Source: an uncultured Verrucomicrobia subdivision 3 bacterium (GTDB taxonomy: Bacteria; Verrucomicrobiota; Verrucomicrobiae; Limisphaerales; UBA11358). Taken from it: 30,216 nt of DNA. The notes beneath the pieces are model-generated. The model saw nothing but the letters and a program-made list of their open reading frames with translations. It was not told the origin of the DNA and made no database searches. Positions within the stretch are counted from its first letter, which is position 1; each line of letters starts with the position of its first letter. A program made the translations under genes and the position numbers. The stretch is taken from NCBI GenBank assembly GCA_903921455.1, contig CAIXPZ010000050.1, forward strand, positions 1-30,216. Direction: 5' to 3'. Shown here in pieces: positions 15,844-23,575 of the stretch.

Positions 15844-17577
15844 ATGAAAAAGAATAACTTAGGCTCCAAATTTTTCCGCGCGCTTACCAGCCTGCTGGTT
15901 ATCGGATACCTGTTACTCGGTAGTAGCTGCTGTTTGCACGCAGAGGAGTATCAGTGGTCTATCAAAGTTGATAATGTCGTCCTTCCCGGAACCACGAATG
16001 ACCATCCGCGTGCATTCCTCTGGATTCCGCCCGGCTGCAAACAGGTCCGAGGCGTTGTCATTGGGCAAAACAACATGGAAGAGCCGACGATACTGGGTGA
16101 TCCAAAATTCCGCAAGGCGATGGGCGAACTGGGATTTGCCGAAATTTTCATAACGCCGCACTTGGGTTCCATTCATTTCCGCTATGACATGGGTGCCGGC
16201 GAGGTGCTGGAACAGTTGTTAAAAGATTTCGGCAAATTGTCGGGCTACCAAGAATTGCAATTCGCGCCGCTGGTGCCAATCGGGCATTCGGCCATGGCGA
16301 TGTTTCCGTTCGACATTGGTCTGTGGAAGCCAGAGCGCACGCTTGCGGCGCTTTCCGTCAGCGGCATGTGGCCTTACTTCCATGATGAAAAACCAGGCAA
16401 TCCTCACGGCAGTCCCGTCTGGGGCAATCGTAACATTGACGGCGTGCCGTTTCTGGTCACCAAAGGGGAATATGAAGTAAATGTGAAAAGCATTTGGGCT
16501 GGTTGGTATGGAAGTGTCCGGGGTGACTTTGCGACCCGATACCCCAAAACCGTCCTGACGCAGGTGGTTGAACCCGGCTATGGCCACTTTGAAGTCTCCG
16601 ATGAAAAGATTGATTTCCTGATTCTCTATCTTCGCAAGGTCGCCCAATATCGTCTACCCCATAGCGCTCCGCTGGATGCCCCGGTTGTCCTCAAGCCAAT
16701 CAACGCTCAGGATGGCTGGCTCTACGATGGCTGGCGGTTGGATCAGGAACCAACGGCTCCGGCGGATGCCTACAACCGCTATCAGGGAAAGAAAGCCGAA
16801 ACATTTTTTGCGTTCGACCAGGAACTAGCTCAGGCGATTGAAAAATTCCAAACGGGTCATCGTGGTAAAAATCTCCTCGTGTTGAGCTTCAAGACGAAAA
16901 GCGGAGTTGTTCCCCACGTCGGTGATCACGTGGATTGCTACCCGCCATTTGAGCCGCTTGACGATGGGATCACGTTCCAGGTGTCGGGAGTGTTTCTGGA
17001 CCATTATCCGTGGGCTTCCGGAAAACGCGAAGAACACCCTTTTAACAAAGGCGATTTCATGGCCACTCCCGCCGGTGAGGAAAATCGAATCGTGGCGAAA
17101 AGAATTTGCGGGTCGGGCAAACAAACCGGGACCAACTTCTTCATTCTGAGCCTGGATCGGATCACTTCAAAAGTACCGGCTGCCAAACCGCTCACCATGT
17201 CGCTTTGGCTGGACTACCCAGGCAATGAGAAATTCAAAGGCACGGTGCAGCAAGGGGAAGTCAAATTCTGGCCGAACTCGAAAGGTCTGGTTCAGGAAAT
17301 CCAATTCCCCCAGATTCCCGACCAACGGGCGGGATCATCCATGCCGACGGTGAAATTGCAGGCCACCTCCAGTGCCGGTTTGCCCGTCCGATACTTCGTT
17401 CGGGAAGGCCCCGCCGAAGTGGATGATGCCGGCAACCTGAGTTTTACCAGCATACCGCCGCGGAGCATTTATCCCATCCAGGTGACGGTCGTTGCCTGGC
17501 AATGGGGCCGTTGCGCGCCGCCGTTGGTTAAAACGGCTCCGCTGGTGGAACAATCATTTTGGATAGTGAACCATTAA
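15844..17577 (+). CDS. Secreted alpha/beta-hydrolase, putative carbohydrate esterase
   Basis: A 577-residue protein with a signal peptide (LTSLLVIGYLLLGSSCCLHA, cleavage near residue 34; Cys29/Cys30 leave a lipoprotein possible but the lipobox is poor). Residues about 45-265 look like an alpha/beta-hydrolase: RAFLWIPPGC, VVIGQNNMEEP, then the nucleophile elbow PIGHSAMAMF with Ser149. A late GYGHFEVSDEKIDFL near residue 245 could supply the catalytic His. The Asp/Glu is not assigned. The remaining 300 residues are beta-rich with no family I recognise. In this setting removal of acetyl or similar esters from the polysaccharide before backbone cleavage is the most likely job. It follows the 1543-residue gene by 111 bp and precedes its paralogue by 87 bp. 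No Shine-Dalgarno is seen at the ATG. Confidence 0.72.
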   Translation: MKKNNLGSKFFRALTSLLVIGYLLLGSSCCLHAEEYQWSIKVDNVVLPGTTNDHPRAFLWIPPGCKQVRGVVIGQNNMEEPTILGDPKFRKAMGELGFAEIFITPHLGSIHFRYDMGAGEVLEQLLKDFGKLSGYQELQFAPLVPIGHSAMAMFPFDIGLWKPERTLAALSVSGMWPYFHDEKPGNPHGSPVWGNRNIDGVPFLVTKGEYEVNVKSIWAGWYGSVRGDFATRYPKTVLTQVVEPGYGHFEVSDEKIDFLILYLRKVAQYRLPHSAPLDAPVVLKPINAQDGWLYDGWRLDQEPTAPADAYNRYQGKKAETFFAFDQELAQAIEKFQTGHRGKNLLVLSFKTKSGVVPHVGDHVDCYPPFEPLDDGITFQVSGVFLDHYPWASGKREEHPFNKGDFMATPAGEENRIVAKRICGSGKQTGTNFFILSLDRITSKVPAAKPLTMSLWLDYPGNEKFKGTVQQGEVKFWPNSKGLVQEIQFPQIPDQRAGSSMPTVKLQATSSAGLPVRYFVREGPAEVDDAGNLSFTSIPPRSIYPIQVTVVAWQWGRCAPPLVKTAPLVEQSFWIVNH

Positions 17578-17600
17578 TCCATCTGGAATTATTGAGGTTT

Positions 17601-17612
17601 ACTGTGCAAGTA
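17601..17612 (+). promoter_or_regulatory. Variant copy C of shared intergenic motif
   Basis: ACTGTGCAAGTA resembles the core ACTGTGTAAGT of the copies at 1101 and 3662 (one mismatch over 11 bases). It lies 52 bp before the ATG at 17665. A short motif like this can recur by chance, so support is weak. Confidence 0.22.
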
Positions 17613-17664
17613 ACATTTCAGCAGCCGCCACTTAATGCAAGGCATCTTATGACTGAATACAATC

Positions 17665-20031
17665 ATGTTTAAAAAATATTCAATTCATCTGGGGTTGGCC
17701 CTCGCCAGTTTATTTACGGCCGCTGCGGCGGATAATTTGGACGGAATTTTCTTCGGGGACCCGGTTTCGGAAAACGCGCACTCGCTTTCGACGACCAACA
17801 GCCAGGTCATCACCGGCGGCCTTGGCAAAACTGCCCGCCAACTCCTGCCGTTGGATCCCATCTCCTACGACGGCGGCTCAGTCAGCTTCAAGCTCAAGGT
17901 GGATCCCGAGCGGCAAAATTATTTCACCGTCAAACTGTGGGGCTCGGACAATGGACTCGGCAGGGGACGGTTGATTCTTTACATCAACGGACTGCAAGCC
18001 GGCTATCGTCACGAGGGCGACTACGATGTGCTCAACCAGATTGACGAAGAAGGCATCTTTCAGAAGCGTTTCCTTTATCAAACCCTGCCGCTGCCGCCCA
18101 TGCAAACCCACGGGAAAACCGAGGTGGAATTAAAGATCGCTGGGCTTGGGCCGATGTGGCCTTATGGAGCGAATTTCGCCCAGAAACAGAAAAATCTCAC
18201 CGAGCCGACGCGTGGCATCTATGCGGCCTACACACATACGAACACACGATTTATGCCGGATGGTTCCGAGAAACAAGGTGATAACGTCACGCCGCAAACC
18301 AGGCCTGCCGGTCCCGGCGAGGAGCTCTTGGATCAGATGCGAAAGACCGTGAACACCCGGCTGACACAGTTGATGGAGGCCAAGGGCGGTGCGGGCGGTG
18401 ACGGCAAGGCTGCCGATGGCAATGTTCTATTGCTGGCCGAGGCTTACAATACGCCGTGGACAGTGGCTTACCATGATCCGCGCGCCATTGTCGCGCTGGT
18501 TCGGGCGGGAGATACGTATCTTCGACCCGGAGTGATCGGCAAGAGCTGGGTTGCCGCAGGGCCGCTCGGCGAGGCAATTATGCGGGTGGGAGTCGGGCCG
18601 TTAAATAAATTCCTCGACGAAGAAATTGAAGTGCCTGCGAATTTTCCGTTTGTCCCGGATTGGCGTCGTCGTGAGGCGCTGGAAGAACCGGTCATCAAGG
18701 AGCCCACCCCAGCCGGCAGGAAAGTCCGGATGAAACGGCGTGAAGCCTGGGCGCAAGTGCTGCAGGCCAGCCTGGATTGGAACCGGAAGAATGGCCGCCG
18801 CTCCTACACCAACCAGTCCATGATTGTGGACCGCAATCTCTACACCGCCAATCGCGCGCTTATGCTGATTGATCCGGCCCGGGCGCTGCCGGAGCAACAG
18901 GCTTTGCGTTACGTTTACGAAGCCATCGGACTGCGGCCGTGGCTGGGCAACGACACGGACGATGGCGGGAGCGCGAAACCTTACGGGACAAATTATATTC
19001 AAATCACGCGCAAGGGGCTTTCCCGAGAGTTGGGTTATGTGGGCACTTACGGCGAAACTATCCTCAAATTCTTGCGCGACATGGCCGAGTTGACCGGCGA
19101 TGAAAAGGTGCGCCAGCAACTCATCAAAATTGAAACCACCCGGATGTTTTTTCGCTATCCGAGCCTCGACGCCGATGGCTATCGCACGATGAAACTCGCG
19201 ACCGAGATTGACAGCCGCACGGCGCATTTCCCGTTGTCGTTTGGGGCATATGCGATGCCGCATATCAACGAAGCCTGGGGGATGGAACTGCCGGCTTATC
19301 TCAAGGATACTGTCTCCGTTGGTGCCGCCCAGCAGTGTCTGGAGGACAACCAATATTTCCCCCGTCTCGCCTCGCGGGCAAACGAGAAGGACACACTGGG
19401 CATGATGCGCAACCTCGACGAATACGCGGTCGTGAAGGCGCTGCCGAAGAGTGCGTTTCGTTTGCCGATGACCGATGGCCAGTCCGACTTCGTTTTCTCC
19501 GACGAGGAGAATGCGGTGCTCGCTTTGAAGCATGGCGACCAGCGGCTCTTTGTGAATTTCTATTTCCGCCAGGAATATGGCGTCAGCGGTGCGACCCGCA
19601 TTTTAGACCTCACGCCGACGATACTGCGGATCGCCACCGTCAAATCACAATTCGAGGTGAATTCAACCGGCAAGGTATGGAGGCGGCCGGATGTTATAGA
19701 TATGGAGCGCAGCGGCGGCTTTCCGCCGCCCGGCAACAAAATTCATCAAGCCTGGCTGGGAGAGAAACTTCCCGTGGCTAAACGCCCGGCGGACGCCGCC
19801 CAGCCCCGCGATGGCACCTGGGGACCGTTTGTGGGCAAGGCGGCCTTCTACTGGCTGCGCTACGGCGATTACTTGATCGGGCTGAACACTACAGAAACCA
19901 GCACCTATCCTTTACCCGTGCCGCCGGGATTCACCTCTGCACCAGACCTCGTTTCCGGCAAAACGCTGGATCTGAGCAAGGGAGTCAACGTCGGCCCGCT
20001 TACGACAGTGGTGTTGTATCTGGGAAAATAA
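17665..20031 (+). CDS. Secreted 788-residue protein of unassigned, possibly lyase-like family; paralogue of the N-terminal half at 11101
   Basis: Signal peptide LGLALASLFTAAA, cleavage near residue 22. Three regions align with the protein at 11101: an N-terminal beta-domain (GGSVSFKLKVDPERQNYFTV, about 70-190), a helical central region (about 205-560) and a C-terminal beta-sandwich (about 590-788). The strongest shared block is EAIG-x2-PWLG-x-DT-x-DGG, then YGTNY-x2-IT-x-KGLSRE-x-GYVG-x-YGE near residues 424-470. A second is LPMTDGQSDFVFSDEENAV near 600. Conserved Tyr, Arg, Asn and Glu in these blocks are plausible active-site residues, but I cannot name the catalytic set. It lacks the FN3 and tail modules of the longer protein. 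GH35 starts 7 bp after its stop, so the two are surely co-transcribed. Alternatives to a lyase are a glycoside hydrolase with an alpha-barrel or a non-catalytic glycan-binding protein. Confidence 0.8.
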   Translation: MFKKYSIHLGLALASLFTAAAADNLDGIFFGDPVSENAHSLSTTNSQVITGGLGKTARQLLPLDPISYDGGSVSFKLKVDPERQNYFTVKLWGSDNGLGRGRLILYINGLQAGYRHEGDYDVLNQIDEEGIFQKRFLYQTLPLPPMQTHGKTEVELKIAGLGPMWPYGANFAQKQKNLTEPTRGIYAAYTHTNTRFMPDGSEKQGDNVTPQTRPAGPGEELLDQMRKTVNTRLTQLMEAKGGAGGDGKAADGNVLLLAEAYNTPWTVAYHDPRAIVALVRAGDTYLRPGVIGKSWVAAGPLGEAIMRVGVGPLNKFLDEEIEVPANFPFVPDWRRREALEEPVIKEPTPAGRKVRMKRREAWAQVLQASLDWNRKNGRRSYTNQSMIVDRNLYTANRALMLIDPARALPEQQALRYVYEAIGLRPWLGNDTDDGGSAKPYGTNYIQITRKGLSRELGYVGTYGETILKFLRDMAELTGDEKVRQQLIKIETTRMFFRYPSLDADGYRTMKLATEIDSRTAHFPLSFGAYAMPHINEAWGMELPAYLKDTVSVGAAQQCLEDNQYFPRLASRANEKDTLGMMRNLDEYAVVKALPKSAFRLPMTDGQSDFVFSDEENAVLALKHGDQRLFVNFYFRQEYGVSGATRILDLTPTILRIATVKSQFEVNSTGKVWRRPDVIDMERSGGFPPPGNKIHQAWLGEKLPVAKRPADAAQPRDGTWGPFVGKAAFYWLRYGDYLIGLNTTETSTYPLPVPPGFTSAPDLVSGKTLDLSKGVNVGPLTTVVLYLGK

Positions 20032-20038
20032 CCCTGCT

Positions 20039-21931
20039 ATGGCTCGATTATTTCAATGCATTCTAGTTATTCTGGCTACGCTTTCTGCCTGGTGCTCAGT
20101 CGCCGAGAATCATCGGTTTGAAATCGGCAATCAATCATTTCTGCTGGATGGAAAGCCATTTGTGATTCGCAGCGGCGAAATGCACTTCAACCGCATCCCG
20201 CATGAGTATTGGCGGCATCGTTTGCAGATGGCGAAGGCGATGGGCTTGAACACGGTGGCGGTCTATCTGTTCTGGAATTATCACGAGCCGGAACCGGGCA
20301 AGTTCAATTGGAGCGTCGATCGTGACGCGGCTGAGTTTTGCCGGATGGCGCAGGAGGAAGGGCTCTGGGTGATTTTGCGACCAGGTCCTTATGTTTGCGC
20401 TGAATGGGATTTTGGCGGGCTGCCGTGGTGGCTGCTTAAAGAAGATGGCATCGCGGTCCGTTCGCGCGATCCTCGTTTTCTTGAGCCGGCGCGGCGTTAT
20501 CTGGCAGAAGTCGGAAAACACCTTGCCAATTTACAGGTGAGCAAAGGCGGGCCAATCATCATGGTGCAGGTAGAAAATGAATATGGCAGCTTTGGCAGCG
20601 ATGCCGAATACATGGGCGACATCCGGCAAGCGCTCCTGGAGGCCGGTTTTGAGGTTCCGCTATACGCCTGCAACCCGCGAACGAAAATTGGCAACGGCTA
20701 CCGAGCGGATCTGTTCCAAGTTGCCAATTTCGGGCCGGGCATCTGGCCAAAGGCCTTCCCGATGTTGCGCGAATATCAAAAGGCCGGGCCGCTCATGAGC
20801 GGTGAATATTACCCCGGCAGCGTTGATGCCTGGGGCTTCAAACCGGAGTCAAGTGCCGCGACCGCATTCGCCCGGGATCTAATAATGTTTTTGGAACAGG
20901 GCGTTTCCTTCAACATTTACATGGTGCATGGCGGCACGACCTTCGGACTGGCGAATGGCGGCGAAACACCCTTCAAACCGTTTGTATCCAGTTATGACTT
21001 TGGCGCGCCCATCAGTGAAGCCGGCTGGCCGACAGAGAAATACTTCGCGTGCCGCGAGACTGTTTCAAAGTTCCTTGAGCCCGGAGAGAAGCTTCCCGAT
21101 GTGCCGGCGACGAATACCGTGATTGTCATCCCGCCGTTCGAACTCAAAGAAAGCGCGCCGGTCATGGAAAATCTTCCCCGCCCGATTGCTGACGAAACGC
21201 CTCGTCCGATGGAGCATTACAACCAGGAACTGGGATGCATTGTGTATCGCACTGAACTGCCGTCCGGTCCGGCTGGCTTAGTGCGTCTGTTCGCACCGCA
21301 CGATTTTTGCTGGCTATATCTCGATGGGAAACAAATCGGCGGCGTGTTAGATCGGCGCAAGCATCCCGGCGACTTGGAGGAAATCAGCGTGGACGTGCCG
21401 GCGCGCGCAAGGACGGTCCGCTTGGATTTGTTAATCGAGGCGATGGGGCGGCCGAACTTTTTTGGTCCGGGACAATTGGACCGGAAAGGACTGCGTGGCC
21501 CGGTTCTGTTCGACGCAAAAAATGGCAGCGTGTGGCAGGTGCTCAAAGGCTGGGAAGTTTTTCCGCTGCCGCTGAATGATGCACAATTGGCCGGCCTGCG
21601 CTTCACCACCAATGCATCCCCTGCGGGCCCGGCTTTCTGGCGCGGGACTTTTGATTTGACCAAAACGGGTGACTCGTTTTTTGATCTGCGCACCTGGGGC
21701 AAAGGCGTAGTGTGGATCAATGGCCATTGTCTTGGCCGTTTCTGGAACATTGGCCCGCAGCAGACGCTGTATTGCCCCGGCCCGTGGCTTATATCCGGTC
21801 GCAACGAGGTGATCGTTCTGGATGTTCTTGGGCCGCGCGAGGCCAGGCTCTCTGGGGTGAAACTTCCCGTATTGGACGAACTTCATCCCCAACTCGATTT
21901 CATCCAGATGAACCAGCCAGCCATCAAATAG
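20039..21931 (+). CDS. GH35 beta-galactosidase, exported
   Basis: A 630-residue protein with a signal peptide (cleavage near SVA-EN, residue 22) and a GH35 TIM barrel at about 28-350. Typical blocks are FVIRSGEMHFNRIPHEYW, AMGLNTVAVYLFWNYHEPEPG, VILRPGPYVCAEWDFGGLPW and HGGTTFG. The acid/base is Glu181 in VENEYGSFG, and the nucleophile position is Glu256 in MSGEYYPGSVDAWG. The C-terminal part (about 390-615) carries galactose-binding-like jelly-roll domains ending VWINGHCLGRFWNIGPQQTLYCPG. GH35 removes terminal beta-galactose. The export signal places it outside the cytoplasm, where it would trim galactose side chains. It starts 7 bp after the preceding gene. The next reading frame overlaps its stop codon by one base and holds a broken glycosidase tail. 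Confidence 0.93.
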   Translation: MARLFQCILVILATLSAWCSVAENHRFEIGNQSFLLDGKPFVIRSGEMHFNRIPHEYWRHRLQMAKAMGLNTVAVYLFWNYHEPEPGKFNWSVDRDAAEFCRMAQEEGLWVILRPGPYVCAEWDFGGLPWWLLKEDGIAVRSRDPRFLEPARRYLAEVGKHLANLQVSKGGPIIMVQVENEYGSFGSDAEYMGDIRQALLEAGFEVPLYACNPRTKIGNGYRADLFQVANFGPGIWPKAFPMLREYQKAGPLMSGEYYPGSVDAWGFKPESSAATAFARDLIMFLEQGVSFNIYMVHGGTTFGLANGGETPFKPFVSSYDFGAPISEAGWPTEKYFACRETVSKFLEPGEKLPDVPATNTVIVIPPFELKESAPVMENLPRPIADETPRPMEHYNQELGCIVYRTELPSGPAGLVRLFAPHDFCWLYLDGKQIGGVLDRRKHPGDLEEISVDVPARARTVRLDLLIEAMGRPNFFGPGQLDRKGLRGPVLFDAKNGSVWQVLKGWEVFPLPLNDAQLAGLRFTTNASPAGPAFWRGTFDLTKTGDSFFDLRTWGKGVVWINGHCLGRFWNIGPQQTLYCPGPWLISGRNEVIVLDVLGPREARLSGVKLPVLDELHPQLDFIQMNQPAIK

Positions 21932-22161
21932 TGAAAATATTTAGCACTGCTTCAGCAGTTAATAGCTCCAATAATGGCCGTTGCCTCGGCCGTTATTGGC
22001 GGGCGGGCCCGCAACATGATTTCTTCCTGCCGGAGTCCTGGCTGAATTTTGGTCATGGCAAGACCAACGTTGTCGCCATGAGTCTGCGCTCGGTGAATCA
22101 GGGCGTTTGTGTCCGTGCGGCTTCGATCCTGCCGGATGACTTCTTTGCGGAGTATCGTTGA
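21931..22161 (+). pseudogene. Remnant of a second glycosidase: C-terminal jelly-roll end only
   Basis: A 76-codon frame begins at a GTG overlapping the last base of the GH35 gene and ends TGA at 22159-22161. From about 21970 it reads NNGRCLGRYWRAGPQHDFFL, PESWLNFGHGKTNVVAMSL and so on to FFAEYR. This is the typical last beta-sandwich of GH35/GH2-type glycosidases and aligns with the end of the preceding GH35 (INGHCLGRFWNIGPQQ). The first 13 codons do not match, so the junction is near 21965. It is not a simple duplicate of the neighbour's end, since the residues differ widely and it runs on further. Best reading: the 3' stump of a deleted glycosidase gene. A translated small protein cannot be excluded, but a lone domain end would not fold sensibly. 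Confidence 0.65.
21968..21999 (+). other. Long hairpin near the GH35/relic junction
   Basis: CCAATAATGGCCG (21968-21980) pairs with CGGCCGTTATTGG (21987-21999) with one mismatch and a 6-nt loop, 36 nt after the GH35 stop. It could serve as a Rho-type terminator or RNA-stabilising stem, or mark the deletion junction. No T-run follows. Confidence 0.4.
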
Positions 22162-22203
22162 ATGCCAAATATGCTTCCGTTTACCTGCAAAAAAATGGCA
22201 TTC

Positions 22204-22227
22204 GGCGGGTTGCCTTTTGGCCCCGCC
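22204..22227 (+). terminator. GC hairpin after the glycosidase remnant
   Basis: GGCGGG-tt-GCC-TTTT-GGC-CCCGCC folds into a nine-pair stem with a two-base bulge and a TTTT loop, 43 nt after the remnant's stop. There is no T-tract on the + strand. An A-run upstream (about 22188-22195) would give a loose T-run on the - strand. A terminator for the lost gene is plausible. Confidence 0.4.
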
Positions 22228-22231
22228 ATCG

Positions 22232-22254
22232 TCCAACTTACCAATGTAAGTGGA
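22232..22254 (+). promoter_or_regulatory. Inverted repeat before the second GH88 (motif copy D)
   Basis: ACTTAC-caat-GTAAGT (22236-22251) is a perfect 6-4-6 inverted repeat. The arms extend to TCC...GGA on both sides if one A is bulged. The right half, TGTAAGTGGA, is identical to part of copy B (3669-3678). It lies 59 bp before the ATG at 22313, a fitting place for an operator. Low certainty. Confidence 0.35.
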
Positions 22255-22312
22255 TTCAGTGTTGTGGATTCACCTATTCAGTCGATGCTTTTAAAGCGAT
22301 CCCGTTTTGCCT

Positions 22313-23527
22313 ATGGATACAATGGAAACTAACACCGCCCCGACGGTCAGTCTCAGCGCGTCGAAAGCCGAAGCCACTCTGACTGGCGCATTCGACCTCT
22401 GCGTGCGGAAAGCCCGCCGCAACATCAAAACCCTGGCCGACTCACCGAAGGCTGCTCCGTGGGCGGTGGACGGTAATTATTTCGGGCACCCGGAAGGTTT
22501 CTTTGAGATCGGCAATTGGACCAGTTCCTTTTTTACCGGCATGGAACTGCTGGCTTGGCGGCAGACCAGGGATGATTATTTTCTTCAGCAGTTGGAGCGC
22601 CTAGTCCCGACCTATCGCGAAAAGGCCTTGGAACGCCGCATGGACATGCATCATGACGCCGGTTTTCTCTACATACTTTATGCTATCGCCCTCTACAAGC
22701 TTACGGGCGAACGGAAGTTTCGCGAAATCGGTTTGGCTGCGGCGCAAGCTTTACACCAGCGGTTTAATCCGCAGGGCGGATTCATTCGCGCTTGGGGCCG
22801 CATTGATGAATCTATCTCTCCCATTGGAACCGGATTGCAGACAGACAATATGGCCATCATTGATTGCCTGATGAATCTCCCGTTGCTGTATTGGGCCAGC
22901 CTGGAGACCGGCGACCGCAAGTATCACGATGCGGCGGTGCGCCACGCGGACACCACGATGAACAGTTTCATCCGGGCGGATGATTCGGTTTATCACGCCT
23001 ATCGGTTTGATTTGAAGACGGGTCAGCCGCTTGGTGGTGAGAACTTCTGCGGGCGCGCCGTGGAATCCCACTGGGCGCGGGGCGCCAGTTGGGCTATCTA
23101 TGGCTTTGCTCTGAGCTATCGTTATACGGGCGACAAAAAATATCTCGCCGCCTCGTTGCGGGTGGCGCGCAAGTTCAACCAACTCATGAACGGCGACACG
23201 ATTCCCGTGTGGGATTTCCGGCTGCCGGCTGGCGAAGCACCCCTGCGCGACACCTCGGCGGCGGCCGTGGTGGTATGCGCGTATCAAGAACTGGAAAAAC
23301 TAGGCGCAGGTGAATTGCTCATATCCAAAATGAAGGCATCATTGCTGGCTAATTTGTGCAACGGGCAATATCTGAATTATGATGAGAATTGTCCCGGAGT
23401 GCTGCGGGAGGCTCAAGTGGGCGCCAAAGGCGCCGGTTCGGCGCAGTATGCTTATACATCTTGGGGTGATTATTTTCTCATGGAAGCCCTCGATCGTGAA
23501 CTGCATGGCGGTGAATCGTGGTGGTAA
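22313..23527 (+). CDS. GH88 unsaturated glucuronyl/uronyl hydrolase (copy 2)
   Basis: The protein is about 404 residues and a clear paralogue of the gene at 1207, collinear over the whole length. It keeps FEIGNWTSSFFTGMELLAW, HHDAGFLYILYAIALYKLTG with catalytic Asp near 115, GGFIRAWGRID, and IIDCLMNLPLLYWAS with the second Asp near 184. SHWARGASWAIYGFALSY and TSWGDYFLMEALDREL are also shared. There is no signal peptide, so it is probably cytoplasmic and acts on imported unsaturated oligosaccharides. I chose the ATG at 22313; a TTG at 22307 is in frame but less likely. Copies differ around residues 165-180 and 240-250, so they could prefer different sugars next to the uronic acid. It is followed after 48 bp by the beta-propeller gene. 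Confidence 0.92.
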   Translation: MDTMETNTAPTVSLSASKAEATLTGAFDLCVRKARRNIKTLADSPKAAPWAVDGNYFGHPEGFFEIGNWTSSFFTGMELLAWRQTRDDYFLQQLERLVPTYREKALERRMDMHHDAGFLYILYAIALYKLTGERKFREIGLAAAQALHQRFNPQGGFIRAWGRIDESISPIGTGLQTDNMAIIDCLMNLPLLYWASLETGDRKYHDAAVRHADTTMNSFIRADDSVYHAYRFDLKTGQPLGGENFCGRAVESHWARGASWAIYGFALSYRYTGDKKYLAASLRVARKFNQLMNGDTIPVWDFRLPAGEAPLRDTSAAAVVVCAYQELEKLGAGELLISKMKASLLANLCNGQYLNYDENCPGVLREAQVGAKGAGSAQYAYTSWGDYFLMEALDRELHGGESWW

Positions 23528-23575
23528 TATGACCGACTATCATGGACACGCGACGTATACTCTTTGCTACATGAC

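Noticed and set aside
18601..19533. 310-codon open frame on the - strand inside the 788-residue protein gene
   Set aside because: The + strand frame is conserved with the paralogue at 11101; the reverse frame shows no domain and no start signal.
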